Below, in pieces: positions 9,544 to 17,320 of a stretch of 37,797 nt of DNA. Each line of letters opens with the position of its first letter. Position 1 is the stretch's first letter. This DNA is from Nitrososphaeria archaeon. GTDB taxonomy: Archaea; Thermoproteota; Nitrososphaeria; JACIWG01. The stretch is from positions 1 to 37,797 of the forward strand of contig JARVJS010000079.1 in the NCBI GenBank assembly GCA_029776125.1, written 5' to 3'. Under the pieces are notes generated by a model that worked only from the letters and a program-made list of their open reading frames with translations, did not search any database and was not told the origin of the DNA. Position numbers and translations under genes: made by a program.

Positions 9544-10698
9544 TTAGAAATTGTATACTCCAAAACTTTTAACAGCTTCAACCCATGCTAGAAAATTTTC
9601 AACCTTAGCATCTGAGGTTATAACATTACTTGTAGTCATAATGTATCCACCATCTTTTGCAGCAATTTTTAGACATTCAAGAGTCTCTTCAATAACATAT
9701 TCTTTACCCATACTACCACCTAGTGAACCATCAACGTTACCTATAACACAGACTCTGTTACCATAGACTTCTTTAACCCTTCCGATGTCCATGCCAGCCT
9801 TCTTTTCTAGTGGATGAATTCCGTCCACACCAGCATTAATTATATCCTCTATAATTAATGAAATGTTTCCGTCAGTGTGCTTGATGAAAAAAGCACCCTT
9901 TTTATGAACTTCATCACAAAGGCGTTTAAGGTTAGGTAAGACGAATTCTCTAAAATGCTTTGGTGAAATCATGGGCCCCATTGTTGTAGCATAATCATCA
10001 TTTTCTATTATTGCATCCGCACCCGCGTCTATCTTAGCCTTTGCACGCTCAATGTTGACTTTCAAGTAATATTCTAACCACATTTTTAGTACATCAGGCC
10101 GCCTATGAAGCCAAACCATCATGTGTGTTGAGGGAGAAAAGAATGGTAAAAATGTACCTTGCACAACGGAAAGAATAAATCTTTTATCTTTTAATCTTCT
10201 TGCAATCTTTTCTAAAACTATTACCTCCTGATCAGGCACGTGTACATCATTCCATATACTTTTCAGAAACTCTTTTGCCTCTTCAGGGTCTGTTGGAAGA
10301 AAAGGCTTTTGAACATATAATGAGTTAACCTCAGGCATATATTGTATAGGCACACCATTTACTTCCCAAAGATTTTCACCCTTCTTAATAACCTTACAGT
10401 CTTTTGGAAAATATTCCCACCTTGGGTCAATAAGCCAACCTCCAACCTGATTAACTTCTCTCACAGCATCTAAATCGAACCTTTCAACCAACTCTATATG
10501 GTCTTCAACAGTAAGCAAGTTAGCCCTTTCAACTTCACCCCTAGAGCACATTTCAAGATAAACTCTAGGATTCCTTTGCATCACAGGCCTACCAAGAAGC
10601 TTTTCTAGAACAACACCATTTATTCCAAAAACAAATATAGGAACCCTATCAGGTTTATCACGACACAATGCTTTAAGAAAACGTTCTCTAGAGTTCAA
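9544..10698 (-). CDS. Uroporphyrinogen decarboxylase-like (URO-D superfamily) protein
   Basis: The 384-residue TIM-barrel protein belongs to the URO-D/MtaA/CmuA superfamily, shown by the N-terminal MNSRERFLKAL helix, the VVQGTFLPF segment, the FFIKHTDGN motif and the GIHPLEKKAGMD block. Methyltransferases of the MtaA type bind zinc through HxC plus a later Cys; here the first motif is H-T-D, so the zinc thiol site is not intact. No haem-biosynthesis gene is nearby, so true uroporphyrinogen decarboxylase activity is not supported. A methyl-transfer or O-demethylation role is possible but unproven. It starts with TTG at 10698; an AT-rich box at about 10718-10730 is at leaderless distance, and this start gives the usual N-terminus. 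Confidence 0.85.
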   Translation of the reverse strand: MNSRERFLKALCRDKPDRVPIFVFGINGVVLEKLLGRPVMQRNPRVYLEMCSRGEVERANLLTVEDHIELVERFDLDAVREVNQVGGWLIDPRWEYFPKDCKVIKKGENLWEVNGVPIQYMPEVNSLYVQKPFLPTDPEEAKEFLKSIWNDVHVPDQEVIVLEKIARRLKDKRFILSVVQGTFLPFFSPSTHMMVWLHRRPDVLKMWLEYYLKVNIERAKAKIDAGADAIIENDDYATTMGPMISPKHFREFVLPNLKRLCDEVHKKGAFFIKHTDGNISLIIEDIINAGVDGIHPLEKKAGMDIGRVKEVYGNRVCVIGNVDGSLGGSMGKEYVIEETLECLKIAAKDGGYIMTTSNVITSDAKVENFLAWVEAVKSFGVYNF

Positions 10699-10778
10699 TG
10701 TAAAAGTGTTCGGAACTAATAAATATTTAATCTTTTTCTCTCATTCAAATTTTAAAAATATTAATTGTGAACATAAAT

Positions 10779-11696
10779 TTAAGCATTAAAGACTGTTCTT
10801 AATCCCTCTTCAAGAGAAAGTTTAGGATAAAAGTTCAAAAGCTTTTTAGCCTTAGAAATGTCGGCACAACTGAACCTAATCTCACCTACCCTTTTGGGAG
10901 CAAAAGAAGGTTCCCCATCGAAATTGGCAATAGACATAATCATTTTAGCTAAATCTATAATTTTTACTTCATTTCCTGAGCCTACATTAAATTTTTCATT
11001 AACATGTTTCGTTTTAAAGGAAGCTTCTATTGCATGGCACACGTCATTAACATGAATAAAATCTCTTGTTTGAAGACCATCTCCAAAGATTATAGGCCTT
11101 CGACCATTTTTTAAACAGTTAACAAACTTTGTTATCACACCAGCATATCCGCTAATACCTTGACCCGGGCCGAAGACATTAAAGAGCCTCAAGATAATGT
11201 ACTTTAAACCATTAATTCTAGAATAGAATTCAACAATATGTTCACCCAAAAGCTTACTTAAACCATATGGCGAGAGAGGATTAGTTGGATGATTCTCATC
11301 AACCGGAACCTTTACCGGATCGCCATATACTGCAGCTGAACTTATATAAACAAGTCTTTCAACACCTAAATCAACGCAGACTTTAGTGACAACACTGGTT
11401 CCAACTACATTATTCTCAAAATAAGGTATAGGGTCCCTTAAAGATTCTTCAACATCAATTAAGGCAGCAGCGTGAACCACAATATCACAGCCCTTCATTG
11501 AATCAAAAATTTTATTATAATCTCTAATGTCAGCCAAATGCAATGGAATATTCTTTAAGGACAAGAGTCTAACATTACGTTCCTGGGACCTAGAAAGGTT
11601 ATCTATGCACATAACATTGTAACCGCAACTTTTCAAAAAAACAGCCAGATTTGAGCCGATAAAGCCAGCTCCGCCAGTAATGACGACATTCACCAT
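10779..11696 (-). CDS. NAD-dependent sugar-nucleotide epimerase (UDP-glucose 4-epimerase-like)
   Basis: An extended short-chain dehydrogenase of about 305 residues. The Rossmann motif GGAGFIG is at residues 8-14, the catalytic serine segment SSAAVYGDP lies mid-protein, the YxxxK motif sits in SPYGLSKLLGE, and FGDGLQTRDFIHVNDV is the usual substrate-side block. It probably epimerises or dehydrates an NDP-sugar for surface glycans or S-layer glycosylation; GalE-like 4-epimerase is the best guess, and exact substrates cannot be read from sequence. The ATG at 11696 is chosen over an in-frame TTG at 11714 because the TATA-like box at 11721-11730 is 28 bases before the ATG and would leave no room for the TTG. 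Confidence 0.88.
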   Translation of the reverse strand: MVNVVITGGAGFIGSNLAVFLKSCGYNVMCIDNLSRSQERNVRLLSLKNIPLHLADIRDYNKIFDSMKGCDIVVHAAALIDVEESLRDPIPYFENNVVGTSVVTKVCVDLGVERLVYISSAAVYGDPVKVPVDENHPTNPLSPYGLSKLLGEHIVEFYSRINGLKYIILRLFNVFGPGQGISGYAGVITKFVNCLKNGRRPIIFGDGLQTRDFIHVNDVCHAIEASFKTKHVNEKFNVGSGNEVKIIDLAKMIMSIANFDGEPSFAPKRVGEIRFSCADISKAKKLLNFYPKLSLEEGLRTVFNA

Positions 11697-11720
11697 ACAA
11701 AATGGTATTGTCAAAACTTC

Positions 11721-11730
11721 TTATAAACTA
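11721..11730 (-). promoter_or_regulatory. TATA-like box of the epimerase gene
   Basis: The minus strand reads TAGTTTATAA, centred about 28 bases before the ATG at 11696. It decides the start codon of the epimerase and implies a leaderless transcript. The 126-base gap to the next gene also holds the promoter of the plus-strand gene at 11823; no other structure is seen in it. Confidence 0.5.
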
Positions 11731-11822
11731 TTAATATATACGAAACTTAGAAAACATCGTTTATTCTGCCTACGCCAAAGATATTAAAGTTAATAAGTCC
11801 TAAAATCAAAATATAACAGAAT

Positions 11823-12149
11823 ATGAAATTGGATAAGGTGGATATGATAATTTTAGAGGCTATCGATGAAACCTTATCAATTTTAGGTGAAAAAGGTAAA
11901 GAGGCAATATACTACTTTTTTGAAAGAGAATATCTTCTTGAAAAGCAAGATATACCATCAAATTTAAGAAAATTTCACGATTGCTTACAAAAAGTCTTTG
12001 GCATTGGAGCAAATGTCCTAGAAAGGCACATCTTAAACATTCTAAAAAATAGAACTGGTATAGAAACTGAAACAGATTCTGAAATGGATTTTGTTGAAAA
12101 ACTGGAGAACCTAAGAATAATTATAAGAAAAAGAATTTCAATGGCATAA
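11823..12149 (+). CDS. Small helical protein, NitrOD5-like
   Basis: A 108-residue acidic protein with no catalytic motif, signal peptide or membrane segment. The pattern of an N-terminal helix, then EAIYYFFEREY, then a spaced KVFGIGANVLERHIL block resembles the small archaeal NitrOD5 (DUF3227) domain found in nitrosopumilales and other archaea. That domain, whose function is unknown to me, is often encoded alone or beside signalling genes. The resemblance is from memory of the family pattern, so moderate confidence is proper. It stands alone, divergent from the epimerase and converging on tRNA-Asp. Confidence 0.6.
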   Translation: MKLDKVDMIILEAIDETLSILGEKGKEAIYYFFEREYLLEKQDIPSNLRKFHDCLQKVFGIGANVLERHILNILKNRTGIETETDSEMDFVEKLENLRIIIRKRISMA

Positions 12150-12228
12150 TAGTTAAAAGTTAGTAAATTTCAATAAAATTTTCATTCAAGTCTATAAAAA
12201 TTGTTAATTATACAGAAATATGAAGAAG

Positions 12229-12303
12229 CGCCCAGGGCGGGACTTGAACCCGCGACCCTCCGGGTGACAGCCGGAGATACTAACCGATCTATACTACCTG
12301 GGC
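12229..12303 (-). tRNA. tRNA-Asp (anticodon GTC)
   Basis: Read on the minus strand, the gene folds into a full cloverleaf: a seven-pair acceptor stem GCCCAGG/CCTGGGC, a D arm with two U-G wobble pairs, an anticodon stem TCCGG/CCGGA with loop CTGTCAC (anticodon GTC), and a five-pair T stem GCGGG/CCCGC with loop TTCAAGT. The discriminator base is G, the identity base for archaeal and bacterial tRNA-Asp. CCA is not encoded and there is no intron. The cognate aspartyl-tRNA synthetase gene lies about 5.5 kb away. Confidence 0.97.
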
Positions 12304-12326
12304 GGACATGCTGGTTTCTGCACATG

Positions 12327-12336
12327 GTTTATAAAA
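12327..12336 (-). promoter_or_regulatory. TATA-like box of tRNA-Asp
   Basis: The minus strand reads TTTTATAAAC, about 28 bases before the 5' end of the mature tRNA. It lies in the gap between the tautomerase stop and the tRNA, so the tRNA has its own promoter with only a few bases of 5' leader. Confidence 0.6.
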
Positions 12337-12352
12337 ATTTTTCTTCTATCCT

Positions 12353-12538
12353 TTATACCTCTGAGGCAGGCTTACCAGATTTACCCCAATTCTTTTTCTC
12401 TACATCGTATATTATTACAGTGACATTTTCAGGTTTTATGTTAAGTACTTCACACAAGACGTTCGTCACACCTTCTATTATCTTCTTTTTCTGTTCATCA
12501 GACCTACCAGCCCACATGCTTATCTGAACAACTGGCAA
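12353..12538 (-). CDS. 4-oxalocrotonate tautomerase-family protein
   Basis: A 61-residue tautomerase of the 4-OT family, which acts through an N-terminal proline after Met removal. The product begins M-P-V-V-Q-I, with Pro1 in place, and Arg11 (in GRSDEQ) matches the conserved substrate-binding arginine of 4-OT. The start codon is TTG at 12538: only this start puts Pro next to Met, and GGGTGA lies six bases upstream. A TATA-like CTATAAAATT lies further up, near 12551-12560. Archaeal members usually act on unknown keto-enol substrates. It precedes tRNA-Asp on the same strand. Confidence 0.88.
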   Translation of the reverse strand: MPVVQISMWAGRSDEQKKKIIEGVTNVLCEVLNIKPENVTVIIYDVEKKNWGKSGKPASEV

Positions 12539-12589
12539 ATTTTTTCACCCAATTTTATAGTGCCAAGTGTGTATTTAATTTTTTAATTT

Positions 12590-13642
12590 TTAATTTAAAA
12601 AAATAGAGTATGAGGATGCATAATATATTCTTCCTTTCCAATCTTCAACTTCTAATACGATAGTATACACACCAGAAGTTTGCATAAACTTTTTAAAATC
12701 GAAGACAATTTCAAAATCTAGGCCCCTTTGAACCCATTTTGTTGCATAAATATATGGCACATCAGTTTGATAGCCTTTATCTAATACCGCACCTAAAAGT
12801 TTTCCGAAGCTGTAGCTTCCATTATAGGGTGTATGCTGTAAATCTTCTCTAGACAATGGGGTAGGTGAGGGATCAAAATAGACTAGAAACATGTATGGTT
12901 TAAGGTTCTGTAAAAACCTTCCTTTCAAACTTACTGTAGTATTTTTTATATTAAATTCTTCCCATTCTATCAGAATGTTTTCAAAATCTTGTACAAGGAC
13001 AACAATTTGACTATTGTATGCAATACCAATATTTACATGCGTATGTGAGGGGTCAAGTATGTTTTTTCTATGTCCCCAGCCAGAGGAAGCATCATTGTAC
13101 ATCATTTCATGTTCTAATTTTGCTAGAAAAGATTTGATTTCTTCATCTGATAGGGGATTAGTTCGACCTAACATGAAAACAGCTGCAACATTTTCTTGAA
13201 CAAAATTTTTTCCGCCAAACAAAGTGTAGCGCATATAAGGTTTCATTCCATTCGTGTCCCAGTGGCTTAAACATAGTATTTTAGCAAGATTTTCAGCATG
13301 GGATTGGGCGGCCATATTATTTCCTAATTCTACAGGCTCAAGGCCATTGTTTACTCTATCATTGTTTATTAGTTCAAGAGCATAATTAATTAAATGTAAA
13401 ACATTCGCTGATTGTATGTCGGATGTTAATGTCTCAGAAGTACCTGTAGTAGTTGATGTGGTATAGAAAGTTGATGTTGTTGACACTACGATGATTGATG
13501 AACTGGTTTCTGTTACCACTGCAGTTTTTTGACGAAAACTTTGGATTTGAGGATTCAAGTACAGGAAATATGCTGCAATAAAGATGAATCCGAATATTAT
13601 TAAGGGCGTAAGCTTGTAAAGTTTAGTTTTATGTTCTTGCAC
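12590..13642 (-). CDS. Membrane-anchored extracellular CAP/SCP-domain protein
   Basis: The 350-residue protein has a short basic N-terminus, one membrane segment at about residues 13-29, a Ser/Thr-rich linker at about 40-70 that looks like a glycosylated stalk, and a CAP (SCP/PR1) domain at about 80-225. The CAP tetrad is recognisable: His in CLSHWDTNG, Glu in VQENVA, a Glu near LEHEM and His in the GHRKNILDPSHTHVNIGI stretch. A C-terminal beta-rich domain (about 230-350) of unknown type follows. It should face outward from the cell; the role is unknown, as for most prokaryotic CAP proteins. It starts with GTG, about 28 bases after an AT-rich box near 13665-13678, and is divergent from the C45 gene. 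Confidence 0.85.
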   Translation of the reverse strand: MQEHKTKLYKLTPLIIFGFIFIAAYFLYLNPQIQSFRQKTAVVTETSSSIIVVSTTSTFYTTSTTTGTSETLTSDIQSANVLHLINYALELINNDRVNNGLEPVELGNNMAAQSHAENLAKILCLSHWDTNGMKPYMRYTLFGGKNFVQENVAAVFMLGRTNPLSDEEIKSFLAKLEHEMMYNDASSGWGHRKNILDPSHTHVNIGIAYNSQIVVLVQDFENILIEWEEFNIKNTTVSLKGRFLQNLKPYMFLVYFDPSPTPLSREDLQHTPYNGSYSFGKLLGAVLDKGYQTDVPYIYATKWVQRGLDFEIVFDFKKFMQTSGVYTIVLEVEDWKGRIYYASSYSIFLN

Positions 13643-13744
13643 ATAAAAAATATAGTTTTTTAGGATAATATATTTTACATTTTAATTAATTTGAGTTTGT
13701 GGAAAAATTTAAAATACAATTAAAGAATTGTCTATTGAATCTTG

Positions 13745-14860
13745 ATGATGGAAAAGATACTGGTTTCTGGCGACCATTACGATATGGGGTTAGAGTATGG
13801 CAGGATGCTAAGACAGCCTATAAACAAGATGAGAGAAAATTTGGCGGACTTGGGCATGATAAAAGTTATGAGACCAAAAATTGTTCCAAAAAAGTGGTTT
13901 TTAAACACGTTAAAGAAGGATACAGAAAAGTTGATGAAGAATGATATACTTAAATATTATCCTAGACAGTGGGAGCGTTTAAAGGGTATAGCTGATGGTG
14001 CAGGAATAGAAACTTCTATGCTCATTCTTATGATTTCACTTGAAGCGTCCGGATTTAGTCTTGGAGGTTGTACAAGTTTAGGATTGTCCTCTGAAAGGAC
14101 ATTTGAAGGCGAACCGATCCTAGCTAGAAATTTTGATTTTCCAATAGAGTTTACTGAATATCAGGTGGTTGTCGAATCTAGGCCTAAAAATGGGTACGGG
14201 ACTATAGGATGTTCGATAATACCATCCCCCGGAATTTTGGATGGACTAAATGAATTTGGTTTGTCTATAGCATGCAATTTTGCATATTCTCTAGATAGGC
14301 CAACATGCATAATTCCATTATCAATAACACTACAGGAAATGCTAGAAAATTGTAAAAGTGTAGACGAGGCATTAGATTTTCTGAAAGGATGTGAGAGGGG
14401 AGGGTACGGTGCTATTGTCACAATTATGGATATGAGCTCTAATATTAAGGTTATTGAACTTTCACCACATAACTATAGCATTAGAAATGATGGATGCATT
14501 GCAATAGTTACAAATCATTATATTACAGAAAAGATGCAGAAAATTGAGATTCCGAAACAGGCAGTTTACTCAAAAAAGGCGCCTAAAGAGCTTTGGGGAA
14601 AAAGAGTTCATGAATCTAGTGAAAAAAGGTATAGTAGAGTTGAAAGCATTTTAGGAGCATACAGTAAAGTTCAAGAAAATGATATATTTAGAATATTAAA
14701 AGATCATGGTGAAGAAAATCAGCCATCAGATTCAACCATATGCAGGCACACACCATACCATAACACCATAAGATCAACCATTATATACCCTAAAAAGAGG
14801 ATGATAAAAATAGCCTTTGGGAATCCCTGCGAAAAAGGATATCAAAATTTTTCCTTTTAA
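13745..14860 (+). CDS. C45-family Ntn-hydrolase (acyl-CoA:6-APA acyltransferase-like)
   Basis: The product of about 371 residues resembles the C45 family, whose archetype is fungal isopenicillin N acyltransferase. The precursor self-cleaves at a Gly-Cys bond to expose Cys as nucleophile. Here that site is LGG-CTSLG, with Cys at residue 109, followed by the typical EPILARNFDFP segment with its conserved Arg, Asn and Asp. Prokaryotic members hydrolyse or transfer acyl groups on amides; the substrate is unknown. I see no signal peptide. TTG 13742, ATG 13745 and ATG 13748 are all possible starts; an AT-rich box at 13708-13716 fits a leaderless mRNA from any of them. It may be a tandem partner of the divergent CAP gene only by position. 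Confidence 0.85.
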   Translation: MMEKILVSGDHYDMGLEYGRMLRQPINKMRENLADLGMIKVMRPKIVPKKWFLNTLKKDTEKLMKNDILKYYPRQWERLKGIADGAGIETSMLILMISLEASGFSLGGCTSLGLSSERTFEGEPILARNFDFPIEFTEYQVVVESRPKNGYGTIGCSIIPSPGILDGLNEFGLSIACNFAYSLDRPTCIIPLSITLQEMLENCKSVDEALDFLKGCERGGYGAIVTIMDMSSNIKVIELSPHNYSIRNDGCIAIVTNHYITEKMQKIEIPKQAVYSKKAPKELWGKRVHESSEKRYSRVESILGAYSKVQENDIFRILKDHGEENQPSDSTICRHTPYHNTIRSTIIYPKKRMIKIAFGNPCEKGYQNFSF

Positions 14861-14918
14861 CAAAAAATTTCGTGTACAGTAAAGTAAATTTATATTATGT
14901 TATCAATAGATTAAAGGT

Positions 14919-15884
14919 ATGGAGATAAAAGAGATAAGGCTGGAGGAACTCGATCCCAAAAAGTTCATAAAAGAGAAAATTGAGGAAATAAGGTCTATTG
15001 TTGGAGAAAATTATGCAATAAATGCACTTTCAGGTGGTGTCGACTCGTCAACAGTCACAATGCTTGGACACCTTGCTTTAGGAGAAAAGCTTAGAACCTA
15101 TTTTATAGACAACGGACTTATGAGAGAAAATGAGCCACAGGAAGTTATAGCCCTATTCAAGAAAATGGGAGTAAACGTTATTCTAGTTGACGCAAAAGAG
15201 AAATTTTTTAATGCCTTAAAAGGCTTAAGAGACCCTGAGGAAAAAAGGGAGGCAATAACTAGAGTATTTTATAAAGAAGTTTTTGGAAAGATTGTGAAAG
15301 AAAATGGAATAAAATTCCTTTTACAGGGAACAAATTACACTGATGTTGAGGAGACTGTTGCCGGGATAAAAAGACAACATAATGTACTCGAGCAGCTAGG
15401 TATTGATACAGAGAAAGAGTTCGGTTACAGAGTTATAGAGCCACTTATACAACTGAGAAAGCCTGCCATTAGAAAAGTGGCTCAAGCCTTAGGACTGCCT
15501 AAAAATGTTTACGACAGGATGCCATTTCCAGGACCTGCTTTAGCGGCCAGAGTAATAGGTGAAGTAACTCCAGAAAGAATTGAGATTATAAGAAAGTGCA
15601 CTAGTATTGTTGAGCAAGAGCTGAAGGATATTAAAGCATTTCAATATCTTGCAATATTGCATGAGGATAAGGTTACAGGAATTATAGGCGGCAAAAGAAA
15701 ACTTGGATTTCAAGTTGAGATTAGATGCTGGGAAAGTTTAGATGCTAAAACAGCTACACCAAAAAGGATACCATACAATATTTTGGAGAAGATAGCTCAA
15801 AGAATAACTTCTGAAGTAAAAGATGTTGTGAGTGTAACATACAATATTACAAGTAAACCACCTTCAACTATAGAGGCAGTATGA
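14919..15884 (+). CDS. guaAB: GMP synthase, ATP pyrophosphatase subunit
   Basis: This is the synthetase half of the archaeal two-subunit GMP synthase: it adenylates XMP and aminates it to GMP. The PP-loop SGGVDSS is at residues 38-44, and the FPGPALAARV block and the C-terminal dimerisation domain ending in TSKPPSTIEAV are typical. At 321 residues it lacks the glutaminase domain; that subunit must be encoded elsewhere, since no class I amidotransferase is in the window. A TATA-like box at about 14889-14897 is 26-28 bases before the ATG. A small gene follows four bases downstream and is probably cotranscribed. Confidence 0.95.
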   Translation: MEIKEIRLEELDPKKFIKEKIEEIRSIVGENYAINALSGGVDSSTVTMLGHLALGEKLRTYFIDNGLMRENEPQEVIALFKKMGVNVILVDAKEKFFNALKGLRDPEEKREAITRVFYKEVFGKIVKENGIKFLLQGTNYTDVEETVAGIKRQHNVLEQLGIDTEKEFGYRVIEPLIQLRKPAIRKVAQALGLPKNVYDRMPFPGPALAARVIGEVTPERIEIIRKCTSIVEQELKDIKAFQYLAILHEDKVTGIIGGKRKLGFQVEIRCWESLDAKTATPKRIPYNILEKIAQRITSEVKDVVSVTYNITSKPPSTIEAV

Positions 15885-15888
15885 TATA

Positions 15889-16278
15889 ATGGATAATATA
15901 ATTAAACAGAATATGGAAACTAAAGATTTTGATGAAATCAAAAAAGATGTGCTGAGGGCAATGGTTATACTTCATGGCTCAGCATGGAAATCAGATTTAC
16001 ATGATACACTTTCAACAATATGGAGGCTGAAAAAACTAGATTTAGATGAAATGGTAAAAGCGAGTGAAAGTCTTCCAAAAACTTTAGAAGAACTTAAAAG
16101 CGAAAGGATTCTGCGATGGGAAAAAAGATTAAGGGGAGATTTAAGCAGAAGTGAACCCATAGAGGACACACTATATTATCTAGAAAATGTAAAAGAAGTT
16201 TTAGACAAATTTTCAAGCGACCATATAGTTTTAAAATATCGGAGTAAAATTATGGGCTACAATAGCTTGAAGATGTGA
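15889..16278 (+). CDS. Small hypothetical protein cotranscribed with GMP synthase
   Basis: I do not recognise the family. The 129-residue product is helical and charged, has no signal peptide or membrane segment, and has a central stretch (about residues 22-80) that could be a winged helix: helix with ILHGSAW, helix with TLSTIWRLKKL, helix with PKTLEELKSE, then a basic RWEKRLRGD tip. It begins four bases after the guaAB stop, so the pair is one unit. Its TGA abuts the stop of archaemetzincin on the other strand, the two forming the palindrome TGATCA. A regulator or assembly partner of purine synthesis is possible, but that is a guess from position. Confidence 0.7.
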   Translation: MDNIIKQNMETKDFDEIKKDVLRAMVILHGSAWKSDLHDTLSTIWRLKKLDLDEMVKASESLPKTLEELKSERILRWEKRLRGDLSRSEPIEDTLYYLENVKEVLDKFSSDHIVLKYRSKIMGYNSLKM

Positions 16279-16812
16279 TCATTCACTTAACATTTTTAAA
16301 GTACGTAAACATTTTTCACATAAAATTGGTCTTTTGATGTCGACTTCTGATAGACTGTTGGAAAACGACATTAAACAAGCTTTATTCTTGCAATGATTCA
16401 GTCCAAGAAGATGACCTAGCTCATGAGCAGCCTCCTTTAGAACCCTTTCCTTAAAAATTTCTTGACTATCCTCATATCTTCCGAAAGTTAGTCTGAAGAT
16501 TGAGAGTACAGCGCATCCTCTACTAACGTCAGCAATACCAAAAACAAAATTCATTTGCGGAACATATATATCTGAGGCAGTCACACCCATGCATAAGTCA
16601 AAATCCTTTTTAATCCTATAAACCTGCTCAAGCAACATTAGAGCATTAAATTGCCTCCTGTCAGGATTATAAGATGACTCACTTAACGGAAAGCTAATAT
16701 TTAACAAACGCCCCTTTAGAGAATATAATGATGCAGCCTTAAGAAGCTCATTTTCATATAAAAGAGTACGTAATGTGCTACCTAATGGAACAAAGACTAC
16801 CTCTCTCACCAC
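16279..16812 (-). CDS. amzA: Archaemetzincin zinc metalloprotease
   Basis: The protein shows the full archaemetzincin signature: HELGHLLGLNH at residues 130-140 (zinc ligands H130, H134, H140), an adjacent Cys141, Cys146, the Met-turn residue M148, and Cys165 and Cys168, giving the four cysteines that bind a second structural zinc. At 177 residues it is a normal archaeal family member. It is a cytosolic peptidase; the substrate is unknown. The start is GTG at 16812 (or GTG 16809); a TATA-like CTTATAAAAA at 16835-16844 on the plus strand is about 27 bases upstream, fitting a leaderless mRNA. Its stop abuts the converging gene with no spacer. Confidence 0.94.
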   Translation of the reverse strand: MVREVVFVPLGSTLRTLLYENELLKAASLYSLKGRLLNISFPLSESSYNPDRRQFNALMLLEQVYRIKKDFDLCMGVTASDIYVPQMNFVFGIADVSRGCAVLSIFRLTFGRYEDSQEIFKERVLKEAAHELGHLLGLNHCKNKACLMSFSNSLSEVDIKRPILCEKCLRTLKMLSE

Positions 16813-16965
16813 AGCCCTAACTTAGTTACATTAACTTATAAAAATTTAAAATTAAATTTTTAACGTTTTATAATCAGAAAAAAGAAAATTTGGGACAATA
16901 ATTTTTAACCATAACATATATAAATGGTCATATCCCTTTCCTAGATGATACTTCGGTGGATAAAA

Positions 16966-17241
16966 ATGTCAGAAACTGACACCATACTGGTCGGAAAAAA
17001 GCCTGTAATGAACTATGTACTCGCATGCCTAACACTTTTACAGAATGGATCGAAGTCCATAACTTTAAAGGCTAGAGGAAAAGCGATATCAAAGGCAGTA
17101 GATACAGCACAAATTCTGATAAAAAGGTTCGCAACTGACGTAAAGGTAAAGAATATTACAATAGACACTGAGCAAGTAAAAGACGCTGAAACAGGCGCCT
17201 CAACAAATGTAAGCTCAATATATATTGAGCTTGGAAAGTAG
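16966..17241 (+). CDS. albA: Chromatin protein Alba
   Basis: Alba is a small dimeric DNA- and RNA-binding protein that packs archaeal chromatin and may be controlled by lysine acylation. The signature VGKKPVMNYVLACL, including the paired lysines that contact DNA, lies near the N-terminus, and the RGKAISKAVDTAQIL helix follows. The product is 91 residues from this ATG, which has GGTGGA six bases upstream. An in-frame ATG at 16945 would add seven residues and sits about 25 bases after the TATA-like TATATAAA at 16917-16924, so a leaderless longer form cannot be excluded. It is monocistronic, with a T-run terminator behind it. Confidence 0.95.
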   Translation: MSETDTILVGKKPVMNYVLACLTLLQNGSKSITLKARGKAISKAVDTAQILIKRFATDVKVKNITIDTEQVKDAETGASTNVSSIYIELGK

Positions 17242-17264
17242 GCGCCGTCCAAAACCCTTTTTTT
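17231..17264 (+). terminator. Probable terminator of albA
   Basis: A short stem, TTGGA at 17231-17235 with TCCAA at 17248-17252, encloses the self-complementary GGCGCC and is followed by a run of seven T at 17258-17264. T-runs alone can terminate archaeal RNA polymerase; the stem overlaps the albA stop codon. Confidence 0.5.
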
Positions 17265-17320
17265 AAATAAATTCCAAAAATCTTATTTAGCATTAGAATA
17301 TTAGGGTTGGTTGGTTATAT

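Noticed and set aside
12201..12527. Plus-strand frame of 108 codons across the tRNA and tautomerase
   Set aside because: It reads through the tRNA-Asp gene antisense and through the tautomerase antisense, so it cannot be a real gene.
13699..13944. Open frame of 81 codons starting upstream of the C45 gene
   Set aside because: It overlaps the start of the well-supported C45 gene in another frame and has no family pattern; its composition is that of a shadow frame.
16945..16965. Seven-residue extension of Alba
   Set aside because: Not annotated as part of the gene because the inner ATG has the better ribosome binding site and the usual N-terminus; kept as a finding.
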